Positions 16,011 to 26,713 of a stretch of 64,000 nucleotides of DNA are shown here, one piece after another. Within the stretch, counting starts at the first letter, position 1, and each line of letters begins with the position of its first letter. The notes beneath the pieces are model-generated. The model searched no databases. It worked only from the letters and a program-made list of their open reading frames with translations, and was not told the origin of the DNA. This DNA comes from an uncultured Prevotellaceae bacterium (GTDB taxonomy: Bacteria; Bacteroidota; Bacteroidia; Bacteroidales; Muribaculaceae), in assembly GCA_900318345.1 (NCBI GenBank), contig ONKD01000012.1, positions 104,168-168,167 of the forward strand, given 5' to 3'. A program made the position numbers and the translations under genes.

Positions 16011-18347
16011 TTAATCGATGTTGGGTTCGTCCCACACCTTGGTTGTCGTGCAATGTACCATCTGTTGCTGGCGGCCCACCTTGAAGATGAAATCGCCCTC
16101 CTCGATGGTCCATTTGCCGTCATCGTTGACAAATGCCAGTTTGGTCGCAGGCACCTTGAAGGTCACCGTTGTGGTTTCGCCAGGTTGCAGGTCCACCTTA
16201 GTGAAATCGCGCAGCCTCTTGTTGTCGGGGACCATCGAGGCGATCAGGTCGCTGGAGTAGAGCAACACGGCATCCTTGCCAGCCACCTTGCCGGTATTCT
16301 TGACGTCAACAGTGATGGTGAGCTCGTCCCAGGGACCAAATTGGCGCTTATCGACAGTCAGGTTGCTGTACTCAAATGTGGTATAGCTCAACCCGTAGCC
16401 AAAGGGCCATTGCAGGGACACCTTGGCGTCATAGTTATAAGCGCCCTCCATGGTGGGCACCTCCTCGCTCACCTTGTAGTCATAGTTGGAGAGCGAGTTG
16501 ATTTCCTTGGGATAGGTATAGGGCAATCGGGCCGAGAAGTTGGCGTCGCCGACAAGCAGGTTGGCCAGTGCGTCGGCACCATAGTTGCCCGGCAGCATGA
16601 TGTGCACCACCGCGTCGGCCAGCGGCTCGATGTCGGCAATGAGGCGCGGGCGACCCTCATTCAATATCAGCACGATGGGTTTGCCGGTCTTGGCAAGCGC
16701 CTTGACCAGGTCGCGCTGGTTGGCTGACAGCCATAGGTCGTTGAGGTTACCCGGGGTCTCGCAATAGGAGTTCTCGCCGATGCAGGCCACGATGACATCG
16801 ACTCCGGCCGCTGCAGCGACCGCTTTATCGATTTCGGGAGTGAGCTCAGCGTCATAGTTGCCATCCTCGTCATATTTCACACCCTGTTCCAGGATGATGT
16901 TCTGCTGTCCGAACTTGTTGCACAGCGCCTCATAGATGGTGTTGTACTGCACCGCCAGATCCTCGGCCTTGCTGCCCTGCCAGGTGTAGCTCCAGCCGCC
17001 GTCCAGGCAACGCATCTGGTTGGCGTTGGGGCCTGTGAGCAGGATGCGTGTGCCCTGGCTGAGTGGCAGGATGTTGCCCTTGTTCTTGAGCAGCACCTCG
17101 GTCTCCTCGGCAGCGCGCAACGCGATGTCGGCATGTTCCTTGCTACCAAATTTCTCATATCCCTTGCCGCCGGTGTTGGGTTGGTCAAACAAGCCCAAGC
17201 GGTACTTCACGCGCAGGATGCGGCGCACGGCGTCATCGATGCGGCTCATGGGCACTGCTCCCTCCTCGACCAGCTCTTTTAACAGGATGCAGAAGTCCAC
17301 GCTGTAAGGGTCCATGCTCATGTCGATACCGGCGTTGATGGCGATGCGGATAGCGTCTTTCTTGTCCTTGGCGACGCGTTCGCGCTGGAACAGGTTGTTA
17401 ATGTCGGCCCAGTCGGTGACAATCATGCCGTCCCAGTTGAGGTCTTCCTTGAGCCATTGGGTCAGGTATTTGTAACTGGCATGGACGGGCACCCCGTTGA
17501 TCGAGGCCGAATTGGCCATGACGGTCAATGCGCCGGCGCGGATGGCCGCCTTGAACGGCTCGAAATATTTCTCACGCAGCATGGCGGGCGACAGGTAGGC
17601 CGGCGTACGGTCCTTGCCCGTGAAGGGCGCTCCGTAAGCAAAATAGTGCTTCACGCTCGTTGCCACGTTGTATTTCCCCAAGTGGTTGGGGTCATCACCC
17701 TGGTATCCACGTATCTCGGCCTCGGCCATGCGGGCGTTGACCAGCGCATCCTCGCCAAAGCTTTCCCAGATGCGTGACCAGCGCGGGTCGCGGCCCAAGT
17801 CCAGCACGGGGTTGTACACCCAGGGGCAGTTGGCGGCGCGGCTCTCATAGGCGGTCACTTGGGCCATGTCGGTCGCTAAGGAGGGGTTAAAGGATGCGCC
17901 CAGGTTGATGGGCTGGGGGAACAGCGTACCATTCTGGACATAGGTCACGCCATGGTTCTGATCCAGACCATAGATGTCGGGGATGCCGATGTGTTGCATC
18001 GACTTCTTTTGGATAAGTTTAATCCAGTATTGCCATTTTTCAACGGGCTGGGCGCGTGTGCCGGGAGCGTTGAGGATGGAGCCCACCTTGTACTTAGAGA
18101 TGCAGGTGTCGAGCATCGTTTCGTTGAGAATCCAACCGGCCCCGAGGTTATTAGGGTCGTAGGCACCCATCACGTCAAGGTTCAATTCCAGCATCTGACC
18201 GATTTTCTCGTCAAGGGTCATGCGGGACAAGGTCTTTTCAACTGCGGCCTCGATTTTAGCATCTGGCCTAATTGCCGGGCGAACTTGTGCGGTGCACACC
18301 ACCGAGCCCAGGAGAAGAATTGCGAGCAGTAATGTCTTTTTATTCAT
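16011..18347 (-). CDS. Glycoside hydrolase family 3 beta-glucosidase, secreted
   Basis: A 778-residue protein with a signal peptide ([21 protein letters not shown]), the GH3 N-terminal barrel (about 35-370), the GH3 C-terminal alpha/beta sandwich (about 415-620) and a fibronectin-III-like domain at the end. Catalytic nucleophile Asp312 is in [10 protein letters not shown]; the substrate-binding SVKHYFAYG (Lys-His) and [14 protein letters not shown] are present. Expected to remove terminal beta-glucose from oligosaccharides in the periplasm. It is outside the glucan locus at 41.9-55.1 kb but could act on its products. A TAAATTTG box at 18379-18386 suits its promoter. It is not close kin of the GH3 half of the fusion at 51742. 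Confidence 0.94.
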   Translation of the reverse strand: MNKKTLLLAILLLGSVVCTAQVRPAIRPDAKIEAAVEKTLSRMTLDEKIGQMLELNLDVMGAYDPNNLGAGWILNETMLDTCISKYKVGSILNAPGTRAQPVEKWQYWIKLIQKKSMQHIGIPDIYGLDQNHGVTYVQNGTLFPQPINLGASFNPSLATDMAQVTAYESRAANCPWVYNPVLDLGRDPRWSRIWESFGEDALVNARMAEAEIRGYQGDDPNHLGKYNVATSVKHYFAYGAPFTGKDRTPAYLSPAMLREKYFEPFKAAIRAGALTVMANSASINGVPVHASYKYLTQWLKEDLNWDGMIVTDWADINNLFQRERVAKDKKDAIRIAINAGIDMSMDPYSVDFCILLKELVEEGAVPMSRIDDAVRRILRVKYRLGLFDQPNTGGKGYEKFGSKEHADIALRAAEETEVLLKNKGNILPLSQGTRILLTGPNANQMRCLDGGWSYTWQGSKAEDLAVQYNTIYEALCNKFGQQNIILEQGVKYDEDGNYDAELTPEIDKAVAAAAGVDVIVACIGENSYCETPGNLNDLWLSANQRDLVKALAKTGKPIVLILNEGRPRLIADIEPLADAVVHIMLPGNYGADALANLLVGDANFSARLPYTYPKEINSLSNYDYKVSEEVPTMEGAYNYDAKVSLQWPFGYGLSYTTFEYSNLTVDKRQFGPWDELTITVDVKNTGKVAGKDAVLLYSSDLIASMVPDNKRLRDFTKVDLQPGETTTVTFKVPATKLAFVNDDGKWTIEEGDFIFKVGRQQQMVHCTTTKVWDEPNID

Positions 18348-18378
18348 ATAATTGTTGTTTCTATTAATTCTTAAACCG

Positions 18379-18386
18379 CAAATTTA
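18379..18386 (-). promoter_or_regulatory. -7 box of the GH3 gene
   Basis: TAAATTTG on the minus strand, 31 bases before the start codon. Confidence 0.5.
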
Positions 18387-18459
18387 GAAATAATTCCCGA
18401 TTTAAGGGCCAGTTGATATAAAGAAAATGATTAGCGCCCGAGAAGGAGGCAGGCTGAAG

Positions 18460-18515
18460 GGGCTGTGACATAATTCATCTGCTTGAATTATAACCGCCCT
18501 GCGGTTGTTTAAACT
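18460..18515. repeat. Truncated, inverted MITE-like element end
   Basis: GGCTGTGACATAATTCATCT, then GAATTATAACCGCCCTGCGG. Read this way it matches the inverted right end of the element at 6050 (GTGTCATAATTC, then AACCGCCCTTCGG). The rest of the element is missing. Confidence 0.65.
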
Positions 18516-18720
18516 AGGCGGTGAATCAGCCGTTGGGGTCGCCGCTGGCGACATTTTCTCTAGTTATCTTCTCCCCCCGTGCTGACCGATTCACTCGCTG
18601 CGCTCGTTCATACGGTCACCTCGAGGGGTTACTCAGCGGGTTGCCCTTACGGGGCGTCAACAACGTCCCCTCCGAGTGCAGGCAGCGGGTCGCTCTGATG
18701 TGCGTCAACGCAACCTGGTT
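18516..18720. other. Non-coding GC-rich segment with small hairpins
   Basis: No protein support. It contains short perfect palindromes such as GTCGCCGCTGGCGAC (18538-18552). It lies between the truncated element and the next full one and may be debris from a lost insertion. Confidence 0.45.
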
Positions 18721-18841
18721 GAGGGTGTGTCATAATTTTCGATTGAAACATTGATCGAGCTTCGCTCGAGAAATTTAAACAAATTATTTAAATAATTAAT
18801 ATAAAAATTTTAATTGTTTCATTGCAATTATGACACAGCCT
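18721..18841. repeat. MITE-like intergenic element, copy 3 (short form)
   Basis: Left end GAGGGTGTGTCATAATTTTC, hairpin TCGAGCTTCGCTCGA, AT-rich centre, right end TTGCAATTATGACACAGCCTC. The second hairpin is absent. Nearly identical at its left half to the element entering the right edge of the window at 63902. Confidence 0.8.
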
Positions 18842-18883
18842 CATTTCCCTGGAGAGGGATGCTTGTGGTTAGGAAATTATTTC

Positions 18884-18891
18884 TACATTTG
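18884..18891 (+). promoter_or_regulatory. -7 box of the esterase gene
   Basis: TACATTTG five bases before the first ATG (18897); if this box is real the later ATG at 18918 is a more natural start. Confidence 0.5.
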
Positions 18892-18896
18892 CACAG

Positions 18897-19616
18897 ATGA
18901 TTCACAACAACGAGCCAATGGATGTGAGGGAATTGACATTTGAGCACCGCCGGGTATGCCTTTACCACTTGGTGAAAGGCAGTGCTCCGCTGGTCTATTC
19001 AGTTGACTATCACGAGAACGGGCAGTTACTGCTGGCCGCTGCCCAGCAACTGGGTATCGATGGCAGATTCAATCTGGTGACCATCAGCGGGCTGCACTGG
19101 AACCAGGAATTGTCTCCGTGGCCCATCGAGAGCGTGGTGTCTAAGGATGACCGCTTCACCGGTGGAGCCGACGGCCTGCTGACGTTGCTCACCGATGAGA
19201 TTGTGCCCCAGGTGGAACGCTTGCTCGACGAACCGCCGACATGGCGCTGCCTGGCGGGCTACTCGATGGGCGGGCTGTTCGCTGTATACAGTAGCCATCG
19301 CAGTGCTTTGTTCTCGCGCATCCTGTCGGCCTCGGGGTCGATGTGGTATCCCGGTTGGTTGGAGTATGCCCGTGAACATGATTTTGCTGGTCCAGTATCG
19401 GGCGTGTACCTCTCGGTAGGTGACAAGGAGAGCACCTCGCGCAACTCCGTGTTGCAAACCGTGGGTGAGCGCACACGCCAGGTGGCCGAACTGTATGCCA
19501 CGCGCGGTGTGGCTGCCAAGTTTGAGCTCAATCCCGGCAATCACTTCAAGAACCCGCCCTTGCGCGTCGTCAAGGGCATCAAGTGGCTGCTAGAATCATG
19601 TGATGGCGATGTATAG
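18897..19616 (+). CDS. Alpha/beta hydrolase, esterase D/Fes-like
   Basis: A 239-residue protein with the nucleophile elbow G-Y-S-M-G-G at about residue 127 and the later SVGDKES (acid) and PGNHFKN (His) regions, which complete an esterase triad. The arrangement resembles the enterochelin-esterase/IroE-like group of putative esterases (PF00756 type) that act on siderophores or small carbohydrate esters. No signal peptide is seen, so it should be cytoplasmic. The start may be the second Met (18918, MDVRELTF), because a -7 promoter box ends just before the first ATG. It stands alone between a repeat element and the convergent MATE gene. Confidence 0.82.
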   Translation: MIHNNEPMDVRELTFEHRRVCLYHLVKGSAPLVYSVDYHENGQLLLAAAQQLGIDGRFNLVTISGLHWNQELSPWPIESVVSKDDRFTGGADGLLTLLTDEIVPQVERLLDEPPTWRCLAGYSMGGLFAVYSSHRSALFSRILSASGSMWYPGWLEYAREHDFAGPVSGVYLSVGDKESTSRNSVLQTVGERTRQVAELYATRGVAAKFELNPGNHFKNPPLRVVKGIKWLLESCDGDV

Positions 19617-19680
19617 GCCCGTAGTGGGAGGCAGAATTCAACGTCGCAATACGGAACCAGATGGACGCGGGAGGCCCAGG

Positions 19681-19706
19681 GAGCCGCAAGATTTTGCAGC
19701 TCTACA
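19681..19706. repeat. Palindromic repeat family B, copy 2
   Basis: GAGCCGCAAGATTTTGCAGC followed by TCTACA. It keeps the CGCAAGATTTTG heart of the copies at 6241, 25347 and 63846, with a changed outer stem. Confidence 0.6.
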
Positions 19707-19770
19707 AGGTCATGTGGGGGATTACTAATGAGAAGGTAAAGGTTTATCGAATGGTCTTTAAGCTGGGGAA

Positions 19771-21120
19771 TTATGCCTGTTTTTTCCTTTTAGCAATGCC
19801 CTTGAAGAACTGCACCATCAACGGGATGGCGAGCAGGAAAGCGAGCACGTCGCACACCGCCTGGCAGATCTCCACGCCTTTCAATCTCAAGAAATAGGGA
19901 AGAATCAAAATCAGCGGAATGAAGAAGATGCCGTTGCGGGCGGCAGCTAGCACATTGGCGGGCACGCTGTGGCCGCTGGTTTGCAGCGTCATGTTGCACA
20001 CGGTCACCGCGGCAGCCATGGGCAGGGCGACAAGTTGCCAGCGCAGGGCCACCGCTCCCACGGAGACCACCTCGGGGTCATGCCGCAGCAGGTCAACCAG
20101 TTGCTCGGCAAACACGAATGCCGGTCCGCACATGAGCAACAGCACGAGCATGTCGAGCTTGATGGTGAAGAAAAAGCCCTTGCGCAGCCGTTGATAGAGG
20201 CCAGCACCATAATTGAAGCCGCAGAAGGGCTGATAGCCCTGACCGATGCCGATGATGATGGCAAAGATGAGGAATGCCAGTCGCGAGACGATTGACATGC
20301 CGGCAATGGCCGCGTCGCCATATACCCCTGCCGCCACGTTGAGCATGAGCGTGGCGACGCTCGCCAGCGCTTGGCGCGTGAGAGACGGGGTTCCTCCCTT
20401 GAGAATTTCATGCTGGAAGTGCCACTTGCTGGACGCCAGGGAGAGCTTGATGGGGATGTTCTCGCCGCGGCGCGACATTATCCACAACACGATGAAGCCA
20501 AACAGCTGGCTCAGCACCGTGCCGATGGCAGTTCCCAGGATGCCCAGCCCGAAGGTGAACATGAACAGTGGCACCAGCAACACATTGAGCACTGCTCCTG
20601 AGATCATGCCATACATGGCCTGGGTGGGGTTGCCCTGGAATCGCATCTGGTTGTTGATGACCATCGAGGCCGTCATCAACGGCGCGCCCAGGAGGATCAC
20701 ACCCATGAACTGCATCGTATAGGGGAGGATAGTGGGCGTGGAGCCCAGTAGGATTGACAACGGCTTGAGGAAGATGAGTCCCAGCACGGTCACGACCAGT
20801 CCGCAAATGATGCTGGCGATGAATGACGTGGCTGCCATCTGGCTTGCCTCGTCAAGGCGCCGCGCCCCCAAGTGGCGGGCCATGTAGGTGCCCGAGCCTT
20901 GACCGAACAGGAACCCGAGGGACTGGATGATCGCCATCAAGGGAAACGCCACGCCCACGGCCGCAGTCGCCTGGGTGTTGATAAGTCCCACAAAATAGGT
21001 GTCCACCAGGTTGTAGATGCTGGTCACGAGCATGCTGATGACGGTGGGCACAGCCATCGTGGGAATCACGCGGCTCACGGGAGCCGTGGTCAGGAACGTA
21101 TAGTTATCTTGCTTGCGCAT
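19771..21120 (-). CDS. MATE family efflux transporter
   Basis: A 449-residue protein from ATG 21120 (MRKQDNYTFLTTAPVSRVIPTM); an upstream extension is possible but lacks support. Twelve hydrophobic helices in two six-helix halves; features include PTMAVPTVISMLVTSIYNLVD in the first helix and the matching G-x-x-Q-x-x-Q/P-F-x-G-F-N-Y-G-A stretch (GQGYQPFCGFNYGAG) in the second half. MATE pumps export drugs or metabolites in exchange for Na+ or H+. A TAATTTTG box at 21148-21155 could drive it. It is transcribed convergently to the esterase and divergently from gyrB. Confidence 0.92.
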   Translation of the reverse strand: MRKQDNYTFLTTAPVSRVIPTMAVPTVISMLVTSIYNLVDTYFVGLINTQATAAVGVAFPLMAIIQSLGFLFGQGSGTYMARHLGARRLDEASQMAATSFIASIICGLVVTVLGLIFLKPLSILLGSTPTILPYTMQFMGVILLGAPLMTASMVINNQMRFQGNPTQAMYGMISGAVLNVLLVPLFMFTFGLGILGTAIGTVLSQLFGFIVLWIMSRRGENIPIKLSLASSKWHFQHEILKGGTPSLTRQALASVATLMLNVAAGVYGDAAIAGMSIVSRLAFLIFAIIIGIGQGYQPFCGFNYGAGLYQRLRKGFFFTIKLDMLVLLLMCGPAFVFAEQLVDLLRHDPEVVSVGAVALRWQLVALPMAAAVTVCNMTLQTSGHSVPANVLAAARNGIFFIPLILILPYFLRLKGVEICQAVCDVLAFLLAIPLMVQFFKGIAKRKKQA

Positions 21121-21155
21121 CGAGTGGCCTCTTGATTTTTGAGGGTGCAAAATTA

Positions 21156-21429
21156 GTAATTTGCCTCGACATAGCAGCAAAAAAGTAAGCTTAAAAATTT
21201 TTATTGGTGTCCCCTAAAGGACTCTCAATCCGCTGCAATACCATGAACGATGGCTATCATGATATACATGTGGTATAGGGGGACTTTCTTTTTCGGGCGA
21301 GCAGGTCGGTGACCGTGGTTGTACTTGTCGATGATGGGTGGGGCCGCCGCTAGCATAAGCCTCACAAGGCTGGCTTTCTCAAGGGTGGTCACTACTGGTT
21401 GAAATTATAGTTTTTTAAGGTTTTAATAC
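21156..21429. other. Gene-free gap between the MATE gene and gyrB
   Basis: No coding sequence. It contains GGCGAGCAGGTCGGTGACC (about 21297), which recurs at about 34249, and ACAAGGC-type short inverted pieces. The gyrB promoter lies at its right end. Confidence 0.5.
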
Positions 21430-23498
<2,069 letters not shown>

Positions 23499-23530
23499 TT
23501 CTAAACTTGCCATTTTAGGCAAGTTTAGAA
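23499..23530 (+). terminator. Hairpin after gyrB
   Basis: TTCTAAACTTGCC and GGCAAGTTTAGAA form a perfect 13-bp stem with a six-base loop starting right at the stop codon. No long T run follows. Confidence 0.75.
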
Positions 23531-23611
23531 GGTTAGAGGTTAAAGGTTAGAGAGATTTAGACGAGCCTTTGGCTACGTGGGGCGTAATCCCCGCGACGAT
23601 ATATTATTATG

Positions 23612-23636
23612 CCCCAGTGCTCTTGTAGCGCTGGGG
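23612..23636. terminator. Second hairpin between gyrB and ATPase A
   Basis: CCCCAGTGCT and AGCGCTGGGG (one G-U) with a five-base loop, then TGTTATTTAT. It could end transcription from either side. Confidence 0.65.
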
Positions 23637-23650
23637 TGTTATTTATCCAG

Positions 23651-24949
23651 TCACAGGAATTGGGACATGTAGAGAGGCAGATAAAGAACGTCATTCTGGC
23701 TTTCAATATTATAGGGGCTGAATACAATAGAGCGTTCTATTTTTTCGGGGTTTGCCTTAATTGCTGCATCTAGTGAGGCATGACGCTTGTAATCGCTTCC
23801 AGACTTAACTTCAATAATGGTGATTTGATTATTCTCCTCGATGATAAAGTCAAGCTCTTGCCGACTTTTCTTGTCATAGTAATGGAGTGGTATGCCCTTA
23901 CTTGAGAGCGAACATGCGATGTAATTCTCGGTCAGGGCCCCCTCGTTGACACCAATATTTCCATTGAGCACATCAAATTGAATGCCTTTGAGCAAGAGGC
24001 TGCTCAGTAGTCCTGTGTCCACCATATATAGTTTAAATAGTCTTCGATTCTCGGTGGCGGTGAATGGCAGGGCAAAATCACTGACGTTGAACGAGTAATA
24101 AGCTATACCTGCATCTATGAGCCATTGGGTCGGATCTTCATATTTACGCATCGATGCCCCCTTTTCAAGAGAGGCAAGGATGAATCTTTTGTCCTGTTTG
24201 CCAAGTTGAGAAGGTATAGCGTCAAAGATTCTCTTGACCAGCACTTGGTCTTTTCCAGCATAGTTGGTGATGTCGGCACGATAAGTAGTGAGTATCGAGC
24301 GCTGCACATTCAGAACGTTACCAAAGTCTGCATTGTCAATAAAAGTTTGTACCACATTGGGCATGCCGCCCACAACTAAGTGTTGACGGTAGAACTTGCT
24401 TATTTGATCATGAATGAATGCGGGTACAGGTTGCTCCTTTTGGTAACAATGCCGCAAGGTGTCAATAACATCGGTTCCCACACCATTTGCCCATAAAAAT
24501 TCCTCAAAATCGAGAGGATACATCTTCAATTCCTGTTCATAGCCCACGGGATAGGATGTGACAGGCTTATAGTTAATGCCTAACAGAGAACCAGACTCAA
24601 TGAAATCATATCGGTGCTCTTCTACCAGGAATTTAATTGCAGTGCGGGCATTAGGGCATTCTTGGATTTCATCGAAGAAAACCAGTGTCTCGCCTTCGAC
24701 AAATGGGCCAAATCCCATTGCCGAGAGGTTCGTGACAATGGTCTTAGTATCAAGATTGCCGTCAAATGCCTGCCTTGCACGGGGAAATTTGACAAAATTA
24801 ATTTCTACAAAATGCGAATAATGTGCTTTGGCAAACATGCGCACAGAGGTTGTCTTGCCCACTTGACGTGAGCCAGTAAGCAATAGAGCTTTATTACAAC
24901 CTGATTGATACCACTTTGTGATATCATCGCTTACCTTTCGTTTGAGCAT
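23651..24949 (-). CDS. AAA_14/DUF4143 ATPase A
   Basis: A 432-residue protein from ATG 24949. Walker A GSRQVGKTT at residues 26-34, Walker B LVFFDEIQ (Asp93-Glu94), then a sensor-like ESGSLLG. The C-terminal DUF4143 part has a nuclease-like motif, QELDFIIEENNQ followed by IIEVKSGS (D, E-x-K), as in PD-(D/E)XK folds. These P-loop proteins are very common and often multicopy in Bacteroidales; their role is unknown. The leader between promoter and start is made of 33-bp tandem repeats. The open frame continues through them (LRSKRLQKVVI repeats), but no ATG opens it. Confidence 0.88.
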   Translation of the reverse strand: MLKRKVSDDITKWYQSGCNKALLLTGSRQVGKTTSVRMFAKAHYSHFVEINFVKFPRARQAFDGNLDTKTIVTNLSAMGFGPFVEGETLVFFDEIQECPNARTAIKFLVEEHRYDFIESGSLLGINYKPVTSYPVGYEQELKMYPLDFEEFLWANGVGTDVIDTLRHCYQKEQPVPAFIHDQISKFYRQHLVVGGMPNVVQTFIDNADFGNVLNVQRSILTTYRADITNYAGKDQVLVKRIFDAIPSQLGKQDKRFILASLEKGASMRKYEDPTQWLIDAGIAYYSFNVSDFALPFTATENRRLFKLYMVDTGLLSSLLLKGIQFDVLNGNIGVNEGALTENYIACSLSSKGIPLHYYDKKSRQELDFIIEENNQITIIEVKSGSDYKRHASLDAAIKANPEKIERSIVFSPYNIESQNDVLYLPLYMSQFL

Positions 24950-24952
24950 ATC

Positions 24953-25067
24953 TACAACTTTTTGCAGCCTTTTTGGCCTTGGTTTTACAACTTTTTGCAA
25001 CCTTTTTGAGCGCAAAATTACAACTTTTTGCAACCTTTTTGAGCGCAAAATTACAACTTTTTGCAAC
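24953..25067. repeat. 33-bp tandem repeat array in the leader of ATPase A
   Basis: Units begin TACAACTTTTTGCA at 24953, 24986, 25019 and 25052 (exact 33-bp steps; last copy partial). The two middle copies are identical; the first is diverged in its second half. Read on the gene's strand each unit ends CAAAAAGTTGTAATTTTGCG and has internal CAAAAAGGTTG/CAAAAAGTTG sub-repeats. The array fills the space between the -7 box and the ATG. Confidence 0.9.
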
Positions 25068-25072
25068 AATGG

Positions 25073-25080
25073 CAAATATA
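25073..25080 (-). promoter_or_regulatory. -7 box of ATPase A
   Basis: TATATTTG on the minus strand, directly upstream of the repeat array. ATPase B has the same box in the same position. The -33 region is weak. Confidence 0.55.
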
Positions 25081-25181
25081 CACCACTATTTCTTTGGTAA
25101 AGATTGGATTATTGTTGTATTGTATTTAACGTGAGTTTGAAAGAAATAAAGTACCGGTAATCAATTAAATATAAATATAGA

Positions 25182-25316
25182 GGCTGTGTCATAATTGCAA
25201 TGTCGCTACATATATCGGCCTACGGCCGAGAAATTTAAACAAATTATTTAATAAATTAAATAAAAATTTTAATTATGCGGTTAATATTCCAGCAAATGAA
25301 TTATGACACACCCCCC
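25182..25316. repeat. MITE-like intergenic element, copy 4 (~135 bp)
   Basis: Left end AGGCTGTGTCATAATTGC, hairpin CGGCCTACGGCCG, AT-rich centre, right end GAATTATGACACACCCCCC. Same family as 1851. Confidence 0.8.
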
Positions 25317-25346
25317 AACCGTTTGGCATTATCCAAATGCTGCCCT

Positions 25347-25373
25347 TGAGACGCAAAATTTTGCGCGTCTACA
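25347..25373. repeat. Palindromic repeat family B, copy 3
   Basis: TGAGACGCAAAATTTTGCG followed by CGTCTACA. It follows the MITE-like element through a linker resembling the one at 6210 (GGCATTATC). Confidence 0.7.
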
Positions 25374-25404
25374 TGACTCTGATGGCAAACTCGCTGAAAA
25401 CTGA

Positions 25405-26595
25405 TTACCACCTGACTGCGTGTGATAGCGTGATTTGTTTGGTATCGCCGGCGGTACCAACTACGTCGAGTGCAATTTGGGGCAGTTCATCGATGCAGTA
25501 TTCTTCCTCCCAGGTGAAGTCCTCCACGGGCCTGTTGTTGATAGCGATGATGCGGTCGTTTAATTGAAGCCCTGCACGGGCGGCATCTCCATCACGCGGG
25601 AGCGATGAAACAATCCAACCCTTGCCAATGTCGGTGCGGTTCCTGAAAGCGAAGTCATAGTTGGGCTTGGCAGGCTGATCTTTCTTGAAACGCTTGAGGT
25701 AGAGGACACTGTGTGGCATGTCGATGACCAAATTGAACTTGGATAACAACTTATTGCCGATGATGCCGATATAATCCTTCTGGCCAAAGGCGCCTGTCCC
25801 GTCGGGCAAATAGGAAATCACCTCGTTGCTGGTGGTGTCAGAGCCGATGACGATGCGCTGTGACTGCATCTCGATAATTGACTCTTGTGACTTGTCTCCA
25901 ATGCCGAACTGAGTTATATCTATCATATGTCTCTTGCCTGGCAGCGATTCGAGTCCGAATTGCTTGACCGTGCTTGCGGTGAAGTCGACCGAAGCGCCTG
26001 ATCCCGTGTCCACGAGGAACCATCCCTGAATGCTCTTGCCGCCAACGATGACTTCGGCTTGAATCTGGATGCGATGGTCATGGCAACGGATAGGTAATTG
26101 ATCATAGCCCTCAACCGCTGGTTTCCCATCCTTGTAATACTTCAAGTAATTGTGTTCAAAGTTGATTTCCAACGGATGCAGCTCAATGTCCTTGACACCC
26201 CAAATGCCATCGACATGGCAATCAATCACATCCCTCAACTTGAAAATAGGCACAATCTGGTAAGTGCTGTTTAACGACCCGATGCTCAGGACTGTAGGGT
26301 CCATGATGATTGGCACCGTGGTACGGCCCGCGGTGCCCCCTGTCCTGGCACGGCCAATATTTTGCGGGTGCCAATCGGATGCTGAAAGATAGACGCTGTC
26401 GATGCCGAATAGGTTAGAGCCTCCCGTATCAAAGATGATCATGGCTTGGTACTCATTGTTGATACAAGCAGGGAGATGAAGATGCGAACGATATAGGAAC
26501 GGGATGCTGTCGTTGCCCCAAGCCACTGCTGCCCATGACCAAAGAACGGCGAGGGCGAGAATGAGCAATCGATGGTTATTTCTCAAGGAAAACAT
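25405..26595 (-). CDS. Two-lobed retropepsin-like aspartic protease with PDZ domain, secreted
   Basis: Start at 26595 gives MFSLRNNHRLLILALAVLWSW, a signal peptide; ATG 26646 would add 17 residues. Two D-T-G active-site motifs are present in one chain: IIFDTGGSN near residue 55 and FLVDTGSGAS near residue 200, so a pseudodimeric aspartic protease can form. Residues ~320-385 are a PDZ domain (GWIVSSLPRDGDAARAGLQ, LNDRIIAINNRPV). It should act in the periplasm or at the outer membrane. It is the last gene of an apparent operon with a BlaI-type repressor and a BlaR1/TonB-type peptidase, suggesting a regulated proteolytic pathway. The natural substrate is unknown. Confidence 0.82.
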   Translation of the reverse strand: MFSLRNNHRLLILALAVLWSWAAVAWGNDSIPFLYRSHLHLPACINNEYQAMIIFDTGGSNLFGIDSVYLSASDWHPQNIGRARTGGTAGRTTVPIIMDPTVLSIGSLNSTYQIVPIFKLRDVIDCHVDGIWGVKDIELHPLEINFEHNYLKYYKDGKPAVEGYDQLPIRCHDHRIQIQAEVIVGGKSIQGWFLVDTGSGASVDFTASTVKQFGLESLPGKRHMIDITQFGIGDKSQESIIEMQSQRIVIGSDTTSNEVISYLPDGTGAFGQKDYIGIIGNKLLSKFNLVIDMPHSVLYLKRFKKDQPAKPNYDFAFRNRTDIGKGWIVSSLPRDGDAARAGLQLNDRIIAINNRPVEDFTWEEEYCIDELPQIALDVVGTAGDTKQITLSHAVRW

Positions 26596-26713
26596 CTGCG
26601 ATAATAGATTAATTGTCAAAGATTTGAACTTATTATTTTTAAACATGAGTCCGATGAAATCTAATCATCGAACTCACGCTACTTTAATAACTAAGGGATT
26701 TTTACTTTGTCGA

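Noticed and set aside
21300-21420. Riboswitch or leader RNA before gyrB
   Set aside because: Only short inverted pieces and one repeat shared with 34249 were seen; no known riboswitch core could be recognised.
24953-25067. Possible CRISPR array (33-bp repeats)
   Set aside because: Units are directly adjacent with no unique spacers, and no cas gene is present.
24950-25075. N-terminal extension of ATPase A made of LRSKRLQKVVI repeats
   Set aside because: The frame is open but starts only with TTG, the repeat DNA lies in the predicted leader, and the ATG at 24949 gives the normal family start.
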